From assembly GCF_013409865.1 (NCBI RefSeq), contig NZ_JACCBM010000001.1:2108001-2172000 (forward strand): a stretch of 64,000 nt of DNA, read 5' to 3'. A program made the position numbers and the translations under genes. This document shows positions 52,370 to 62,248 of the stretch, in pieces. Within the stretch, counting starts at the first letter, position 1. Each line of letters begins with the position of its first letter. The DNA is from Herbiconiux flava. GTDB taxonomy: Bacteria > Actinomycetota > Actinomycetes > Actinomycetales > Microbacteriaceae. Under the pieces are notes generated by a model. It worked only from the letters and a program-made list of their open reading frames with translations. It had not been told where the DNA came from and did not search any database.

Positions 52370-53755
52370 ATGAGCACACCCCTCGTCGCCGGGCTCGACC
52401 TCGGCAGCACAGGCGTGAAGATCCTCGTGGCCGACGAGAGCGGCGCCGAGGTGCTGATCCGCCAGCTGCCGACGCCGTGGCGCGCGGGCGCTGCCGGCAC
52501 CACCACGATGGAGGCCGCCGACCTCGTGCAGACCGTGCGCGAGCTGTTCGAGCTCGTGGCCGCCGACCTCGCCGAGCTGCGCGGCGGCGACGCACGCATC
52601 GGCGCCGTCGCGGTGTCGGGCATGGGGGAGTCCGGCGTGGTGCTGGGCGCGAACGGCGACGCGATCGCCCCGGCGATCGCCTGGTTCGACCCCCGCGGCG
52701 CGGAGCAGGTCGAGGCGCTGCCGCCGAGCATCCGCACCGAGTTCGCCGGCCGCACGGGACTGCCGCTGGGCGTGCAGGTCTCGGTGATCAAGCTGCTGCA
52801 CCTGCGCGATCAGGGCCTCGACCTCACCGGCGCGCGGTGGCTGAACCTGCCCGAGTTCGTCGTGGCGGCCCTCGGCGGCGAGCAGGCGGCGGAGTACTCG
52901 CTGAGCTCGCGCACCGGCCTGCTCGACCAGGACAGCGGTGCCCCCTGGCCCGAACTGCTGGCCCACCTCGGCGTCACCCCCGACTTCCTCCCGCCCTTCG
53001 TCGACGCGGGCACCCCGCTCGGCGAGGCCGACGCCGCCTGGCTGCCGGCCGCGTTCGCCGGCGCCCGGCTCACCGTGGCCGGCCACGACCACCTCGTCTC
53101 GGCCGTCTCGACGGGCGAGTTCCCGGATGACCGCTACCACGTCTCGATGGGCACAGCCGAGGTGCTGCTGCGGGTGCTCGACGCTCCGCTGCCGTTCGAG
53201 GCCCGCGAGCGGCTCGCCGACTGGCTGATCAACTGCGTGCGCCACGTCGTGCCCGGGAAGTGGGTGCTCGTCGCCGGCGTCAAGACCGGGCTGCTGATGC
53301 GCCGCACCCTGCAGCTCGTCGGCGTGAACGACCGCGCCGGCCGCGACGCCCTCGACGCCGCCGTGATGGAGCAGCCCTACGAGGGCGTGCTGCAGGCCGG
53401 CGACGTGCAGGTGTCCGGTGCCCGCAACGACGACGGCGTGCTGCGTCTCGTCGTGCAGGCCGACGGTGCCGGACCGGCGGATCTCTTCGGTGCGGTGCTC
53501 CGGCACGGCAACGACGAGCTCGCCCTGCTGGTCGAGGCGATGGACCGCGAGGTCCCGCCCGCGACCTCCGCCCTCCTCACGGGCGGCTGGGCGAGCATGC
53601 GCTCGGTGCAGCGCGCCAGGGCCGAGGTGCTGGCGGGCGTGCGCGTCTCCGACCGCTCGCAGGACACCGCCTACGGCGCCGCCGTCTTCGCCTCGCGCCT
53701 CCTGACCGCGGCTTCGCCCACGACGACGGATGCGCGCGCCGACCACTCGGCCTGA
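52370..53755 (+). CDS. FGGY family carbohydrate kinase 2
   Basis: 461 residues. VAGLDLGSTGVKILVADESG (phosphate 1), AVAVSGMGESGVVLGANG, AGHDHLVSAVSTG (phosphate 2) and LLTGGWASMRSVQRARAEVL (adenosine region). Somewhat short for the family, with the C-terminal helix region trimmed. SD is poor (CAGGAG at about 52357). Substrate unknown; the LacD-like aldolase immediately downstream suggests a ketohexose. Confidence 0.85.
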   Translation: MSTPLVAGLDLGSTGVKILVADESGAEVLIRQLPTPWRAGAAGTTTMEAADLVQTVRELFELVAADLAELRGGDARIGAVAVSGMGESGVVLGANGDAIAPAIAWFDPRGAEQVEALPPSIRTEFAGRTGLPLGVQVSVIKLLHLRDQGLDLTGARWLNLPEFVVAALGGEQAAEYSLSSRTGLLDQDSGAPWPELLAHLGVTPDFLPPFVDAGTPLGEADAAWLPAAFAGARLTVAGHDHLVSAVSTGEFPDDRYHVSMGTAEVLLRVLDAPLPFEARERLADWLINCVRHVVPGKWVLVAGVKTGLLMRRTLQLVGVNDRAGRDALDAAVMEQPYEGVLQAGDVQVSGARNDDGVLRLVVQADGAGPADLFGAVLRHGNDELALLVEAMDREVPPATSALLTGGWASMRSVQRARAEVLAGVRVSDRSQDTAYGAAVFASRLLTAASPTTTDARADHSA

Positions 53756-53838
53756 CCCACGCCGCCGCGCGCCCCACGATCAGAACACCCCCGAACCCCC
53801 CCCTCCCAAGCCCCACCACCCCACCAAGGAGTCCTCCC

Positions 53839-54741
53839 GTGAACGAACTCACCACCCTCGAGCGCCGCGCGCTCGCCAAGATCAGCACCCCCGCCGGCGG
53901 CATGCTGATCGTCGCCGCCGACCAGCGCAACGGCATGAAGGCCGTCATGAAGGACGCCCCGAACGGCGCCGAGGGCATCAGCCGCGACGAGCTGGCCGAC
54001 GCCAAGAGCGACCTGCTGAAGCACCTCGGCAACGCCGCCCCGGCCATCCTGCTCGACCCCTCGACCGCCCTGCCCCGCGTCGTCGACGACGGCACGCTCG
54101 ACAGCGACACCGGCCTCGTGGTCGCCATGGACGAGTCGGGCTTCGCCGTCGAGAACGGCCTGAAGCGCACCCGCTACGTCGAGGGCATGACCCCCCGCAA
54201 GGTGCGCGAGCTCGGTGGCGACGCCGCCAAGATGCTCTGGTACCTGCGTGCCGACCGCCGTGACGACGAGAAGGTCGTGCTCGACGACATCGCCCGCCTC
54301 ACCGCCGAGTGCGAGGCCGAGGGCGTGCTGCTGATCGTCGAGATCCTCACCTACCAGCTCGAGGACGAGAGCGACGAGGACTACGCCGACGTCTTCCCCT
54401 CGCTCATCTCGGGCGCGGCCGAGCTCAGCGTCGCCGCCGGCGCCAAGGTGCTGAAGCTGCAGTACGCGGGATCCGCCGAGGCCGCCGCCGCCGTCACCGA
54501 GGCCGCCGCGGGCGTGCCGTGGGCCGTGCTCTCGGCCGGTGTCGACCACGCCACCTTCGTCGACCAGGTGCGCACCGCCGTCGTCAACGGCGCCCGTGGC
54601 GCCATGGCCGGCCGGTCGCTCTGGAAGGACAGCCTCTCCATCTCGTCCGAGAAGCGCGAGGAGCTGCTCACCACGAAGGCCGTGCCTCGCCTGAAGGAGC
54701 TCGCCGCGATCATCGACGAGGTGCTCGCGAACCGCGAGTAG
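53839..54741 (+). CDS. Tagatose-1,6-bisphosphate aldolase-like (LacD family)
   Basis: 300 residues from GTG with AAGGAG 7 bases upstream. LIVAADQRNGMKAVMKDAP, ILLDPSTALPRVVDDG, LLIVEILTYQLEDE and AGAKVLKLQYAGSAE (Schiff-base Lys of KLQY) follow the class I LacD/YihT aldolase family. Cleaves a ketose bisphosphate or related ketose 1-phosphate. The 83-base C-rich gap before it has no other element. Probably co-transcribed with FGGY kinase 2. Confidence 0.85.
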   Translation: MNELTTLERRALAKISTPAGGMLIVAADQRNGMKAVMKDAPNGAEGISRDELADAKSDLLKHLGNAAPAILLDPSTALPRVVDDGTLDSDTGLVVAMDESGFAVENGLKRTRYVEGMTPRKVRELGGDAAKMLWYLRADRRDDEKVVLDDIARLTAECEAEGVLLIVEILTYQLEDESDEDYADVFPSLISGAAELSVAAGAKVLKLQYAGSAEAAAAVTEAAAGVPWAVLSAGVDHATFVDQVRTAVVNGARGAMAGRSLWKDSLSISSEKREELLTTKAVPRLKELAAIIDEVLANRE

Positions 54742-54755
54742 TCCTCCCGGGTGCC

Positions 54756-54792
54756 GGGTCGGGCCGCCGTAGACTCTCTGCGGGCCCGACCC
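54756..54792 (+). terminator. Possible terminator after the LacD-like gene
   Basis: GGGTCGGGCC (54756-54765) pairs with GGCCCGACCC (54783-54792); 17-base loop; no T-tract. It lies 14 bases past the stop and before LacI 4. Confidence 0.5.
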
Positions 54793-54868
54793 CGGTGCGG
54801 GCCCGACACCCGCGAGGGTGAGCAGAGCGGATGCCCGTCCCGGCGCATCCCGGTGAAGGAGCGTGCGC

Positions 54869-55849
54869 GTGGCGACGATGCAGGATGTGGCCGACCGCGC
54901 CGGCGTGAGCGCCAAGACCGTGTCGCGCGTCTTCAACGACGACCCGCACGTGCTGCCCGAGACCCGTGAGCGGGTGTCGGAGGCGATGCGCACGCTGAAC
55001 TACGTGCCGAACGTGCTCGCCCGCACCTTCCGCGCCGGCCGCTCCTCGAGCGTCGGCGTCGCGGTGCCCGACGTCGTCGACCCGTTCTTCGCCGCCGTCG
55101 TGCGTGCGGTCGAGCGGGTCTGCTCGGCCAGCGGCATCACCACGCTCGTGACCAGCATCGGCGACGACCCGGCCCGCGAGAAGCCGGTGCTCGAGGCGCT
55201 GCTGCGCACCCAGCTGATGGGCCTCGTGCTCGCCCCGGTCGCCGCCGACCATGCCTGGCTCGCGCCCTGGACCGAGCACACCCCGATCGAGTTCGTCGAC
55301 CGCGCGCCGATCGACCTCGACGCCGACTCCTTCGTGGAGGACGACCGGCACGGCTCCTACCTCGCCACCCGGCACCTGCTCGAGCACGGGCACACGCGGG
55401 TCGCGTTCCTGGCCGACCAGACGCATCCGCCGAGCTCGCGCCGTCGTCTCGCGGGCTACACCGAGGCGCTGGCCGACGCCGGCCTGCCGCTCGACGAGCG
55501 CCTGATCGCCTTCGACGCGGGCAGCGACGACGGGGCCGCCCGCGAACTCGAGCGGCTCCGCCGGCTGACGGATGCCCCCACCGCCGCCTTCTCGTCGAAC
55601 GCCCGTGTCACGATGCACGCCTTCTCGGCGCTGAAGCGCGCGGGCACGGCCTTCGTCGGCTTCGGCGACTTCCCGATGGCGGATCGGCTGACGCCCTCCG
55701 TCAGCGTGATCGACCAGGACCCGGCGCGCCTCGGCCGCCTCGCGGCGACCCGCGCCCTCGAGCGCTTCAACGCGCCGAAGGCCCGCTACGAGGCCTCGAC
55801 GGTCGTGCCGGTCGGCCTGACGGTGCGCCGCAGCTGCGGCTGCCCCTGA
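54869..55849 (+). CDS. LacI family regulator 4
   Basis: 326 residues from GTG 54869, chosen because AAGGAG (54856-54861) is 7 bases away; GTG 54863 is too close. HTH MQDVADRAGVSAKTVSRVFNDDPHVLPETR, hinge YVPNVLARTFRAGRS, effector domain VGVAVPDVVDPFFAAVV. Close relative of LacI 2. Likely represses the FGGY kinase 2-aldolase operon. Confidence 0.89.
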   Translation: MATMQDVADRAGVSAKTVSRVFNDDPHVLPETRERVSEAMRTLNYVPNVLARTFRAGRSSSVGVAVPDVVDPFFAAVVRAVERVCSASGITTLVTSIGDDPAREKPVLEALLRTQLMGLVLAPVAADHAWLAPWTEHTPIEFVDRAPIDLDADSFVEDDRHGSYLATRHLLEHGHTRVAFLADQTHPPSSRRRLAGYTEALADAGLPLDERLIAFDAGSDDGAARELERLRRLTDAPTAAFSSNARVTMHAFSALKRAGTAFVGFGDFPMADRLTPSVSVIDQDPARLGRLAATRALERFNAPKARYEASTVVPVGLTVRRSCGCP

Positions 55850-55883
55850 GGAGCAGCCGCAACTCCGAGAGCGGCTGAATCGC

Positions 55884-57695
55884 TCAGTAGCGCTCGCGCG
55901 GCGGGCGGGACTCGCGGTCGCCCCGCTCGGGGCGCTTCGCCGAGCTGCCGAAGCGGTCGGGCTTCAGCTCGATCAGCTTGCCGCTGATCCGGGTGTCCTT
56001 GAGGCGTCGCAGCGTGTCGGCGGGCAGGTCGGCCGGCAGCTCGACGAGCGAGAAGTCGGGCCGGATCTGGATGGCGCCGAAGTCCTCGCGGCGGAGGCCC
56101 CCCTCGTTGGCCAGCGCGCCGACGATCTGGCGCGGCTCGACCATCTGGCGCTTGCCGACCGCGATGCGGTAGGTGGCCTTCGGGCCGCCGCCACCGCGGG
56201 AACCGCGGTCGCCGTCGCCGTCGGAGAACCGGTCGCGCGACGAGCGCTCGGGGCGGCCGCGGTCGGAGCCGCCGCGTTCGGCGCGCTCCCCACGGTCGCG
56301 CTCGCGCTCGACCGCCTGCGAGCGGCGCTCGTCCTCGGCCGAGAGCAGCAGCGGCGTGCCGCCCTGCGCCACCACGGCGAGTGCCGCGGCCACGTCGGCC
56401 TCGGGCACGTCGTGGTGCGAGACGTAGTGCCCGACGATGTCGCGGAAGGTCTGGATCTGCTCCGGCTCCCCGAGCGCCGCCGTGATGGCGTCGTCGAAGC
56501 GCGTCAGCCGGGTGGCGTTGACGTCGTCGACCGTGGGGAGCCGCATCTCGGTGAGCGGCTGCCTCGTCGCCTTCTCGATGGCGGCGAGCATCCGTCGTTC
56601 ACGGGGCGTGACGAAGCTGATCGCGTCGCCGGTGCGGCCCGCGCGGCCGGTGCGGCCGATGCGGTGCACGTACGACTCGGTGTCGATCGGCAGGTCGAAG
56701 TTGACGACGTGGCTGATGCGCTCGACGTCGAGCCCGCGGGCCGCGACGTCGGTGGCCACGAGGATGTCGAGCTTGCCCGACTTCAGCTGGTTCACCGTGC
56801 GCTCGCGCTGGGCCTGCACGACGTCGCCGTTGATGGCGGCGGCGGTGTAGCCGCGGGCGCGCAGCTTCTCGGCGAGTGTCTCGGTCTCGTTCTTCGTGCG
56901 CGTGAACACGATCAAGCCCTCGAAGTTCTCGGTCTCGAGGATGCGCGTGAGGGCGTCGACCTTCTGCGGGTACGACACGATCAGGTAGCGCTGCGCGATG
57001 CTCGCCGATGTCGTGGTGGTGCTCTTGATCGTGATCTCTTCGGGGTCGTGCAGGTGCTGCTTGGAGATGCGGCGGATCTGCGCGGGCATGGTGGCCGAGA
57101 ACAGGGCCACCTGCTTGGAGTCGGGGGTGTCGGCGAGGATCGTCTCGACGTCTTCGGCGAAGCCCATCTTGAGCATCTCGTCGGCCTCGTCGAGCACGAG
57201 GAAGCGCAGCTCGCTGAGGTCGAGGGTGCCCTTCTCGAGGTGGTCCATGATGCGGCCGGGGGTGCCGACGACGATGTGCACGCCGCGACGGAGCGCGGAG
57301 AGCTGCACGCCGTAGCCCTGCCCGCCGTAGACGGGGAGCACGTGCACGCCCTTGAGGTGCGCCGCGTACTTCTCGAACGCCTCGCAGACCTGAAGGGCGA
57401 GCTCGCGGGTGGGCGCGAGCACGAGGGCCTGCGGGGTCTTCTGCGACAGGTCGAGCCGGGAGAGGATCGGCAGCGCGAACGCGGCCGTCTTGCCGGTGCC
57501 GGTCTGGGCGAGGCCGACGACGTCGCGGCCGGCCAGCAGGGTGGGGATGGTGGCGGCCTGGATGGCCGAGGGGGTCTCGTAGCCGACGTCTTTGAGCACC
57601 TTCATCACCGGGTCGCTGAGGCCCAGGTCGGCGAAGGTCGTCTGCTCGCGGGCGTCGAGCGCCTCGTCGGGCGCGGTGGTACTGGATGATGCCAT
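55884..57695 (-). CDS. DEAD-box ATP-dependent RNA helicase (DeaD/CsdA type)
   Basis: 603 residues. Q motif ETPSAIQ (40-46), motif I AQTGTGKT (63-70), PTREL, TPGR, DEAD (in VLDEADEML), SAT, and HRIGRTGRAGRTG are all intact. After the helicase core (about 1-400) come an Arg/Asp/Gly-rich linker (about 460-515) and a DbpA-type RNA-binding domain (YRIAVGKRQMVEPRQIVGAL onward). Acts in ribosome assembly or mRNA turnover, often cold-induced. Confidence 0.93.
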   Translation of the reverse strand: MASSSTTAPDEALDAREQTTFADLGLSDPVMKVLKDVGYETPSAIQAATIPTLLAGRDVVGLAQTGTGKTAAFALPILSRLDLSQKTPQALVLAPTRELALQVCEAFEKYAAHLKGVHVLPVYGGQGYGVQLSALRRGVHIVVGTPGRIMDHLEKGTLDLSELRFLVLDEADEMLKMGFAEDVETILADTPDSKQVALFSATMPAQIRRISKQHLHDPEEITIKSTTTTSASIAQRYLIVSYPQKVDALTRILETENFEGLIVFTRTKNETETLAEKLRARGYTAAAINGDVVQAQRERTVNQLKSGKLDILVATDVAARGLDVERISHVVNFDLPIDTESYVHRIGRTGRAGRTGDAISFVTPRERRMLAAIEKATRQPLTEMRLPTVDDVNATRLTRFDDAITAALGEPEQIQTFRDIVGHYVSHHDVPEADVAAALAVVAQGGTPLLLSAEDERRSQAVERERDRGERAERGGSDRGRPERSSRDRFSDGDGDRGSRGGGGPKATYRIAVGKRQMVEPRQIVGALANEGGLRREDFGAIQIRPDFSLVELPADLPADTLRRLKDTRISGKLIELKPDRFGSSAKRPERGDRESRPPRERY

Positions 57696-57777
57696 GCCTC
57701 AACGGTACCGCCTCGCCCTGTGCCCTCCGTGTTACCGGGGGGCTACGGCCGATTTTCGTGGGATGCGGTGCGGGCGC

Positions 57778-57783
57778 TACCGT
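57778..57783 (+). promoter_or_regulatory. Putative -10 box of ppc (leaderless start)
   Basis: TACCGT ends 6 bases before the ppc GTG, with TTCGTG 17 bases upstream as a partial -35. It implies that transcription starts at or next to the start codon. Confidence 0.45.
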
Positions 57784-57789
57784 GAGCGT

Positions 57790-60450
57790 GTGACCAGCGA
57801 ATCCGACGCGACACCACCCCTTCCCACCGACGCCGACCGCCGCAGCGTGAGCCACGAGGTCGATCTCGACCTGCGCTCCGACGTGCGCCTGCTCGGTGCG
57901 CTGCTCGGCCGCGTGCTCACCGAGGCCGGCGGTGAGGAGCTGCTGGCCGACGTCGAGCGGCTGCGCGGGCTCGTGATCCGCGCCTACGAGCAGGGCGGAG
58001 GGGCCTCGCTCGACGCCGCCGAGGCCCTCGTCGCCTCGTTCGGCCAGGAGCGGGCCGAGCAGGTCGCCCGCGCCTTCACCTGCTACTTCCACCTCTCCAA
58101 CCTCGCCGAGGAGCACCACCGCGTACGCGTGCTGCACGCCCGCCCCGCGACGGGTGCCGACTCGCTGCCCGCCGCCGTGCAGCGCATCGTCGACGAGGTC
58201 GGCGCCGAGGAGGCCGCCGAGCGGCTGCGCACCATGCGGTTCCACCCGGTGCTGACCGCGCATCCGACCGAGGCCCGGCGCCGTGCCGTGGCGTCGGCCA
58301 TCCGCCGCATCAGCGAGCTGCTCGCCGAGCGCGACGGCGCGGGCCGGGAATCGGTGCTGCTCGCCGACAACGAGCGCCGGCTGCTCGAGGAGATCGACGT
58401 GCTCTGGCGCACCTCGCCGCTGCGCACCACCCGCCCCACCCCGCTCGACGAGGTGCGCACGGCGATGTCGATCTTCGACCAGACGCTCTTCCAGGTGGTG
58501 CCCCGGGTGTACCGGATGCTCGACGACTGGCTGCTCGGAGCGGACGCCGGTCGCGTGCCGGCCGAGGCGCCCGCCTTCCTGCGCCTCGGCTCGTGGATCG
58601 CCGCCGACCGCGACGGCAACCCCTTCGTCACCGCCGACGTCACCAAGGCGGCCGCCGCGATCGCCTCCGAGCACGTGCTGCTCGGCCTCGAGCACGTCAC
58701 CAGCCGGATCGGCCGCACGCTTACCCTCGACGCCGCCGACACCCCCGCGAGCGAGGAGCTCCGCGAGCTGGCCGCGAGCCAGGAGCGGATGGCCGGGCAG
58801 ATCACCTCGGGCATCGGCACCCGCGCCCCCAACGAGCCGCACCGCCGGGTGCTGCTGGTGGTGGCGGAGCGCCTCGCGGCGACACGGCGGGACGAGCATC
58901 CGCTCGCCTACCACCGCCCCGAGGAGCTGCTCGCCGACCTGCTCGTGGTGCAGCGGTCGCTGCGCGACGGGGGAGCGCACCGGAGCGCGAACGGCGAGCT
59001 GCAGAACCTGATCTGGCAGGTGGAGACCTTCGGCTTCCACCTCGCCGAACTCGAGGTGCGCCAACACTCGCAGGTGCACCGGAAGGCCCTCGCCGACGTG
59101 CGGGCGGGCGGGGAGCTCGACGACATGACCGTCGAGGTGCTCGAGGTCTACCGCACCATCGCCTACCTGCAGGAGCGCTACGGCGTGCGGGCGGCGCGGC
59201 GCTACATCGTCTCGTTCACGCAGTCGTCGGAGGACATCGCGACGGTCTACGCGCTGGCCGAGGCCGCGCTCGGATCGGCCGAGGCGGCCCCCGTGCTCGA
59301 CGCCATCCCGCTGTTCGAGACCTTCGACGACCTGAACGCGTCGACGCGCATCCTGGCCGAGATGATCGAGCTGCCCCAGGTGCAGGAGCGGCTCGCCGCG
59401 ACCGGCCGGAAGCTCGAGGTGATGCTCGGCTACTCCGACTCCTCGAAGGACGTCGGGCCGGTGTCGGCCACGCTCGCGCTCTACGACGCGCAGGCCCGCA
59501 TCTCGCGCTGGGCCGCCGAGAACGACATCGAGCTGACCCTCTTCCACGGTCGCGGCGGGGCCCTCGGCCGCGGCGGCGGACCGGCCAACGAGGCCGTGCT
59601 CGCGCAGCCTCCGGGATCGGTGGAGGGCCGCTTCAAGCTCACCGAGCAGGGCGAGGTGATCTTCGCCCAGTACGGCGACAAGACCATCGCCGCGCGGCAC
59701 ATCGAGCAGATGGCCGCGGCCACCCTGCTCGCTTCGAGCCCGGCCAACGAGGAGCGGAACCGTGCCGCCGCCGAGGAGTTCGCCGACGTGGCGTCCGCCC
59801 TCGACGTGGCCTCGCGCCGGCGCTTCTTCGAGCTCGTCAAGGCCGAGGGCTTCGCGCCGTGGTTCGCGCAGGTCACCCCGATGGAGGAGGTGGGCCTGCT
59901 GGCGCTCGGCTCCCGGCCCGCCCGCCGCGGGCTCTCGGTGGAGTCGCTGGAAGACCTCCGCGCCATCCCGTGGGTGTTCGCCTGGACCCAGGCCCGCATC
60001 AACCTCACCGGCTGGTTCGGCCTCGGCTCGGCGCTCGCCGCGGTCGGCGACGAGGAGCGGCTGCGCACCGCCTACGCCCGCTGGCCGCTGTTCGCCTCGA
60101 TGATCGACAACGTCGAGATGTCCCTGGCGAAGACGGATGCGCGCATCGCCGCGAGCTATCTCGAGCTGGGCGACCGCGACGACCTCGCCGCGCTGGTGCG
60201 CGAGGAGATGGAGCTCACCCGCGAGTGGGTGGCGCGCACCAGCGGGCACACCTCGATCCTCGAGGACCGCCCGGTGCTGCGCCGCGCCGTGCGGCTGCGG
60301 AGCCCCTACGTCGACGCGCTGTCGCTGCTGCAGCTGCGCGCGCTGCGTGAGGTGCGGGCGACGGGGAGCACGAATCCCGACGACGCGCCGCACCGCCTGC
60401 TGCTCCTGACCGTGAACGGGATCGCCGCCGGCCTGCAGAACACCGGATGA
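57790..60450 (+). CDS. ppc: Phosphoenolpyruvate carboxylase
   Basis: 886 residues from GTG; upstream codons are antisense to the helicase promoter and are rejected. Catalytic His158 in TAHPTEARRR, Lys553 in GYSDSSKDVG (547-556), and FHGRGGALGRGGGP (585-598) are intact, and the C-terminus ends in QNTG as in all PEPCs. Converts PEP and bicarbonate to oxaloacetate. Slightly shorter than the enterobacterial enzyme. Confidence 0.97.
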   Translation: MTSESDATPPLPTDADRRSVSHEVDLDLRSDVRLLGALLGRVLTEAGGEELLADVERLRGLVIRAYEQGGGASLDAAEALVASFGQERAEQVARAFTCYFHLSNLAEEHHRVRVLHARPATGADSLPAAVQRIVDEVGAEEAAERLRTMRFHPVLTAHPTEARRRAVASAIRRISELLAERDGAGRESVLLADNERRLLEEIDVLWRTSPLRTTRPTPLDEVRTAMSIFDQTLFQVVPRVYRMLDDWLLGADAGRVPAEAPAFLRLGSWIAADRDGNPFVTADVTKAAAAIASEHVLLGLEHVTSRIGRTLTLDAADTPASEELRELAASQERMAGQITSGIGTRAPNEPHRRVLLVVAERLAATRRDEHPLAYHRPEELLADLLVVQRSLRDGGAHRSANGELQNLIWQVETFGFHLAELEVRQHSQVHRKALADVRAGGELDDMTVEVLEVYRTIAYLQERYGVRAARRYIVSFTQSSEDIATVYALAEAALGSAEAAPVLDAIPLFETFDDLNASTRILAEMIELPQVQERLAATGRKLEVMLGYSDSSKDVGPVSATLALYDAQARISRWAAENDIELTLFHGRGGALGRGGGPANEAVLAQPPGSVEGRFKLTEQGEVIFAQYGDKTIAARHIEQMAAATLLASSPANEERNRAAAEEFADVASALDVASRRRFFELVKAEGFAPWFAQVTPMEEVGLLALGSRPARRGLSVESLEDLRAIPWVFAWTQARINLTGWFGLGSALAAVGDEERLRTAYARWPLFASMIDNVEMSLAKTDARIAASYLELGDRDDLAALVREEMELTREWVARTSGHTSILEDRPVLRRAVRLRSPYVDALSLLQLRALREVRATGSTNPDDAPHRLLLLTVNGIAAGLQNTG

Positions 60451-60457
60451 TGGAAGC

Positions 60458-61105
60458 ATGGTCAGAACCGCGCTCTCCGTCATCGCCGGCGCGACCGTCG
60501 TCGGCTTCGCCGCGCTGACCGCGCTGGCGCCGCCGCCCCTGCCCGTCGAGTCCCCTTTCGAGCAGGAGATCGAGGCGGCGCAGGCGGCCGCCGGCCCCGA
60601 CTCGGTCGGGCAGACGTTCACCGTGCCCGGAGGGGCGGCCGGAGCATCCGTCGCCCGCGATTCGTACGACGCCGTCTCGGGCCTGCAGAACCTCTCGAAG
60701 GGCAGCACCAACCGCGACTGGGCGGTGCTCGTGCTCTACATGGCCGGCTTCCCGACGAGCGAGTCGAACATCACGGTGATGATGCGGTGGATGCGCCAGG
60801 AGAACGGCCCGGACGACTGGTGGCTGCGCAACAACCCGCTGAACAACGGCTGGGGCTCGGGCGGCGGCTCGGGGCTCGGCAGCTACGACACGCTCGTGAC
60901 GGCGGCGGCGAACGTGGGCAACGCACTGCACGGCAACCCGGGGTACTCGGCGATCGTGGCGGGGTTCTCGAGCTCGGCGCCCACGGGGCAGATCGAGGCG
61001 GCGATCTGGGCGTCGCCCTGGGCGACCTCGCACTACGGCAACGGCTCGCACTGGTCGCAGTCGCCGGTGCCCGTGTACGCGTCGCCGCCCGGCACCTGGG
61101 GCTGA
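60458..61105 (+). CDS. Secreted lysozyme-like hypothetical protein
   Basis: 215 residues. A signal peptide or N-terminal anchor (VRTALSVIAGATVVGFAALTALA) is followed by MRWMRQENGPDDWWLRNNPLNNGWGS...YDTLVTAAANVGNALHGNPGYSAIVAGF...AAIWASPWAT, a pattern seen in uncharacterised actinobacterial secreted proteins and phage lysin-like domains. The conserved Glu in RQEN could be catalytic. Function unproven. It starts 7 bases after ppc. Confidence 0.68.
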   Translation: MVRTALSVIAGATVVGFAALTALAPPPLPVESPFEQEIEAAQAAAGPDSVGQTFTVPGGAAGASVARDSYDAVSGLQNLSKGSTNRDWAVLVLYMAGFPTSESNITVMMRWMRQENGPDDWWLRNNPLNNGWGSGGGSGLGSYDTLVTAAANVGNALHGNPGYSAIVAGFSSSAPTGQIEAAIWASPWATSHYGNGSHWSQSPVPVYASPPGTWG

Positions 61106-61128
61106 GCGGCTTTCGCTAGCGTTGGGGA

Positions 61129-62163
61129 ATGACCTCCGCACCTCTCCGCACCGCTGTCATCGGCTACGGCCTCGGCGGCCGCGTCTTCCACACCCCGTTC
61201 CTCGCCGCCTCGCCCGACTATTCGCTCGACGGGGTCGTCACCGGTTCGCCGTCGCGGGCCGACGCGGTGCGGGAGCAGTACGGCGACATCGTGATCCCGG
61301 ATGCGGATGCCCTCCTCGCCCGCGCCGGTGACTTCGACGTGGTGGTCGTGACCACCCCGAACGCCACCCACGCGCCGCTCGCGCACCGGGCCCTGGATGC
61401 CGGACTGCACGTCGTCGTCGACAAGCCCTTCGCCCTGACCGCGGCCGACGCCACGGCGCTCGTGGAGCACGCCGCGGCGGTGGGCCGCACGATCTCGGTG
61501 TTCCACAACCGGCGCTGGGACGGCGACTTCCTCACGGTGCGCCGCGTGATCGCCGAGGGCCTCCTGGGCGAGGTGCGCGTCTTCGAGTCGGCGTTCGAGG
61601 TGTGGAAGCCGACCCTGGGCGCCAAGAAGTGGAAGGAGGGCGCGGCGGCCGCCGACGGCGGGGGAGTGCTCTTCGACCTCGGGCCGCACGTCATCGACCA
61701 GGCGCTGCAGCTGTTCGGGCCCGTGACCGAGGTGCACGCCGAGCTCGACGCGCGGCGCGACGGAGCGGTGGCCGACGACGACGCCTTCGTGACCCTGCGG
61801 CACGCGAACGGGGTGCGCTCCCGCCTCTGGACGAGCCTCGTGGCGCCGTCGGCCCGGCCGCGGTTCCGGGTGATCGGCTCGTCGGCGGTCTTCGCGACGC
61901 GCGGTCTCGATCCGCAGGAGGCGCAGCTCGCGGGCGGCGCGAAGCCCGGTGATCCCGGCTACGGGCTCGAGGGCGCGGCCGTCGGGGTGCTCTCCCGGCC
62001 GGATGCGCCCGACGAGGAGCTGCCACTCACTGCCGGCGACTACCCCGCCTTCTACCGCGGATTCGCCGCCGCCGTGCTCTCGGGAGCTCCCGTGCCGGTC
62101 GCGCCCGAGGACGCCGTCGAGGTGCTGCGGATCATCGAGGAGGCCCACGGGCAGGCGCGGTAG
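61129..62163 (+). CDS. Gfo/Idh/MocA family oxidoreductase 2
   Basis: 344 residues. Rossmann motif VIGYGLGGRVFHTPFLAASP (about 10-29), VVDKPFALTAADA with the Lys of the DKP motif (about 95), and VLFDLGPHVIDQAL (about 183-196) with Asp and His. Resembles YdgJ/inositol-dehydrogenase-like enzymes. -10-like TAGCGT at 61117-61122 is 6 bases before the ATG, so likely leaderless. Confidence 0.87.
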   Translation: MTSAPLRTAVIGYGLGGRVFHTPFLAASPDYSLDGVVTGSPSRADAVREQYGDIVIPDADALLARAGDFDVVVVTTPNATHAPLAHRALDAGLHVVVDKPFALTAADATALVEHAAAVGRTISVFHNRRWDGDFLTVRRVIAEGLLGEVRVFESAFEVWKPTLGAKKWKEGAAAADGGGVLFDLGPHVIDQALQLFGPVTEVHAELDARRDGAVADDDAFVTLRHANGVRSRLWTSLVAPSARPRFRVIGSSAVFATRGLDPQEAQLAGGAKPGDPGYGLEGAAVGVLSRPDAPDEELPLTAGDYPAFYRGFAAAVLSGAPVPVAPEDAVEVLRIIEEAHGQAR

Positions 62164-62248
62164 GGGCGACCTCCGACATACTGGGGGCAGGACTCGACCC
62201 GAACGGCTCCCATCCCCGCACGACCGCTCCCTCCAGGAAGGCCGCTCT

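Noticed and set aside
56599..60711. Minus-strand open frame of about 1,370 codons opposite ppc
   Set aside because: Antisense shadow of ppc and the helicase in high GC; no start signal and no family motif.
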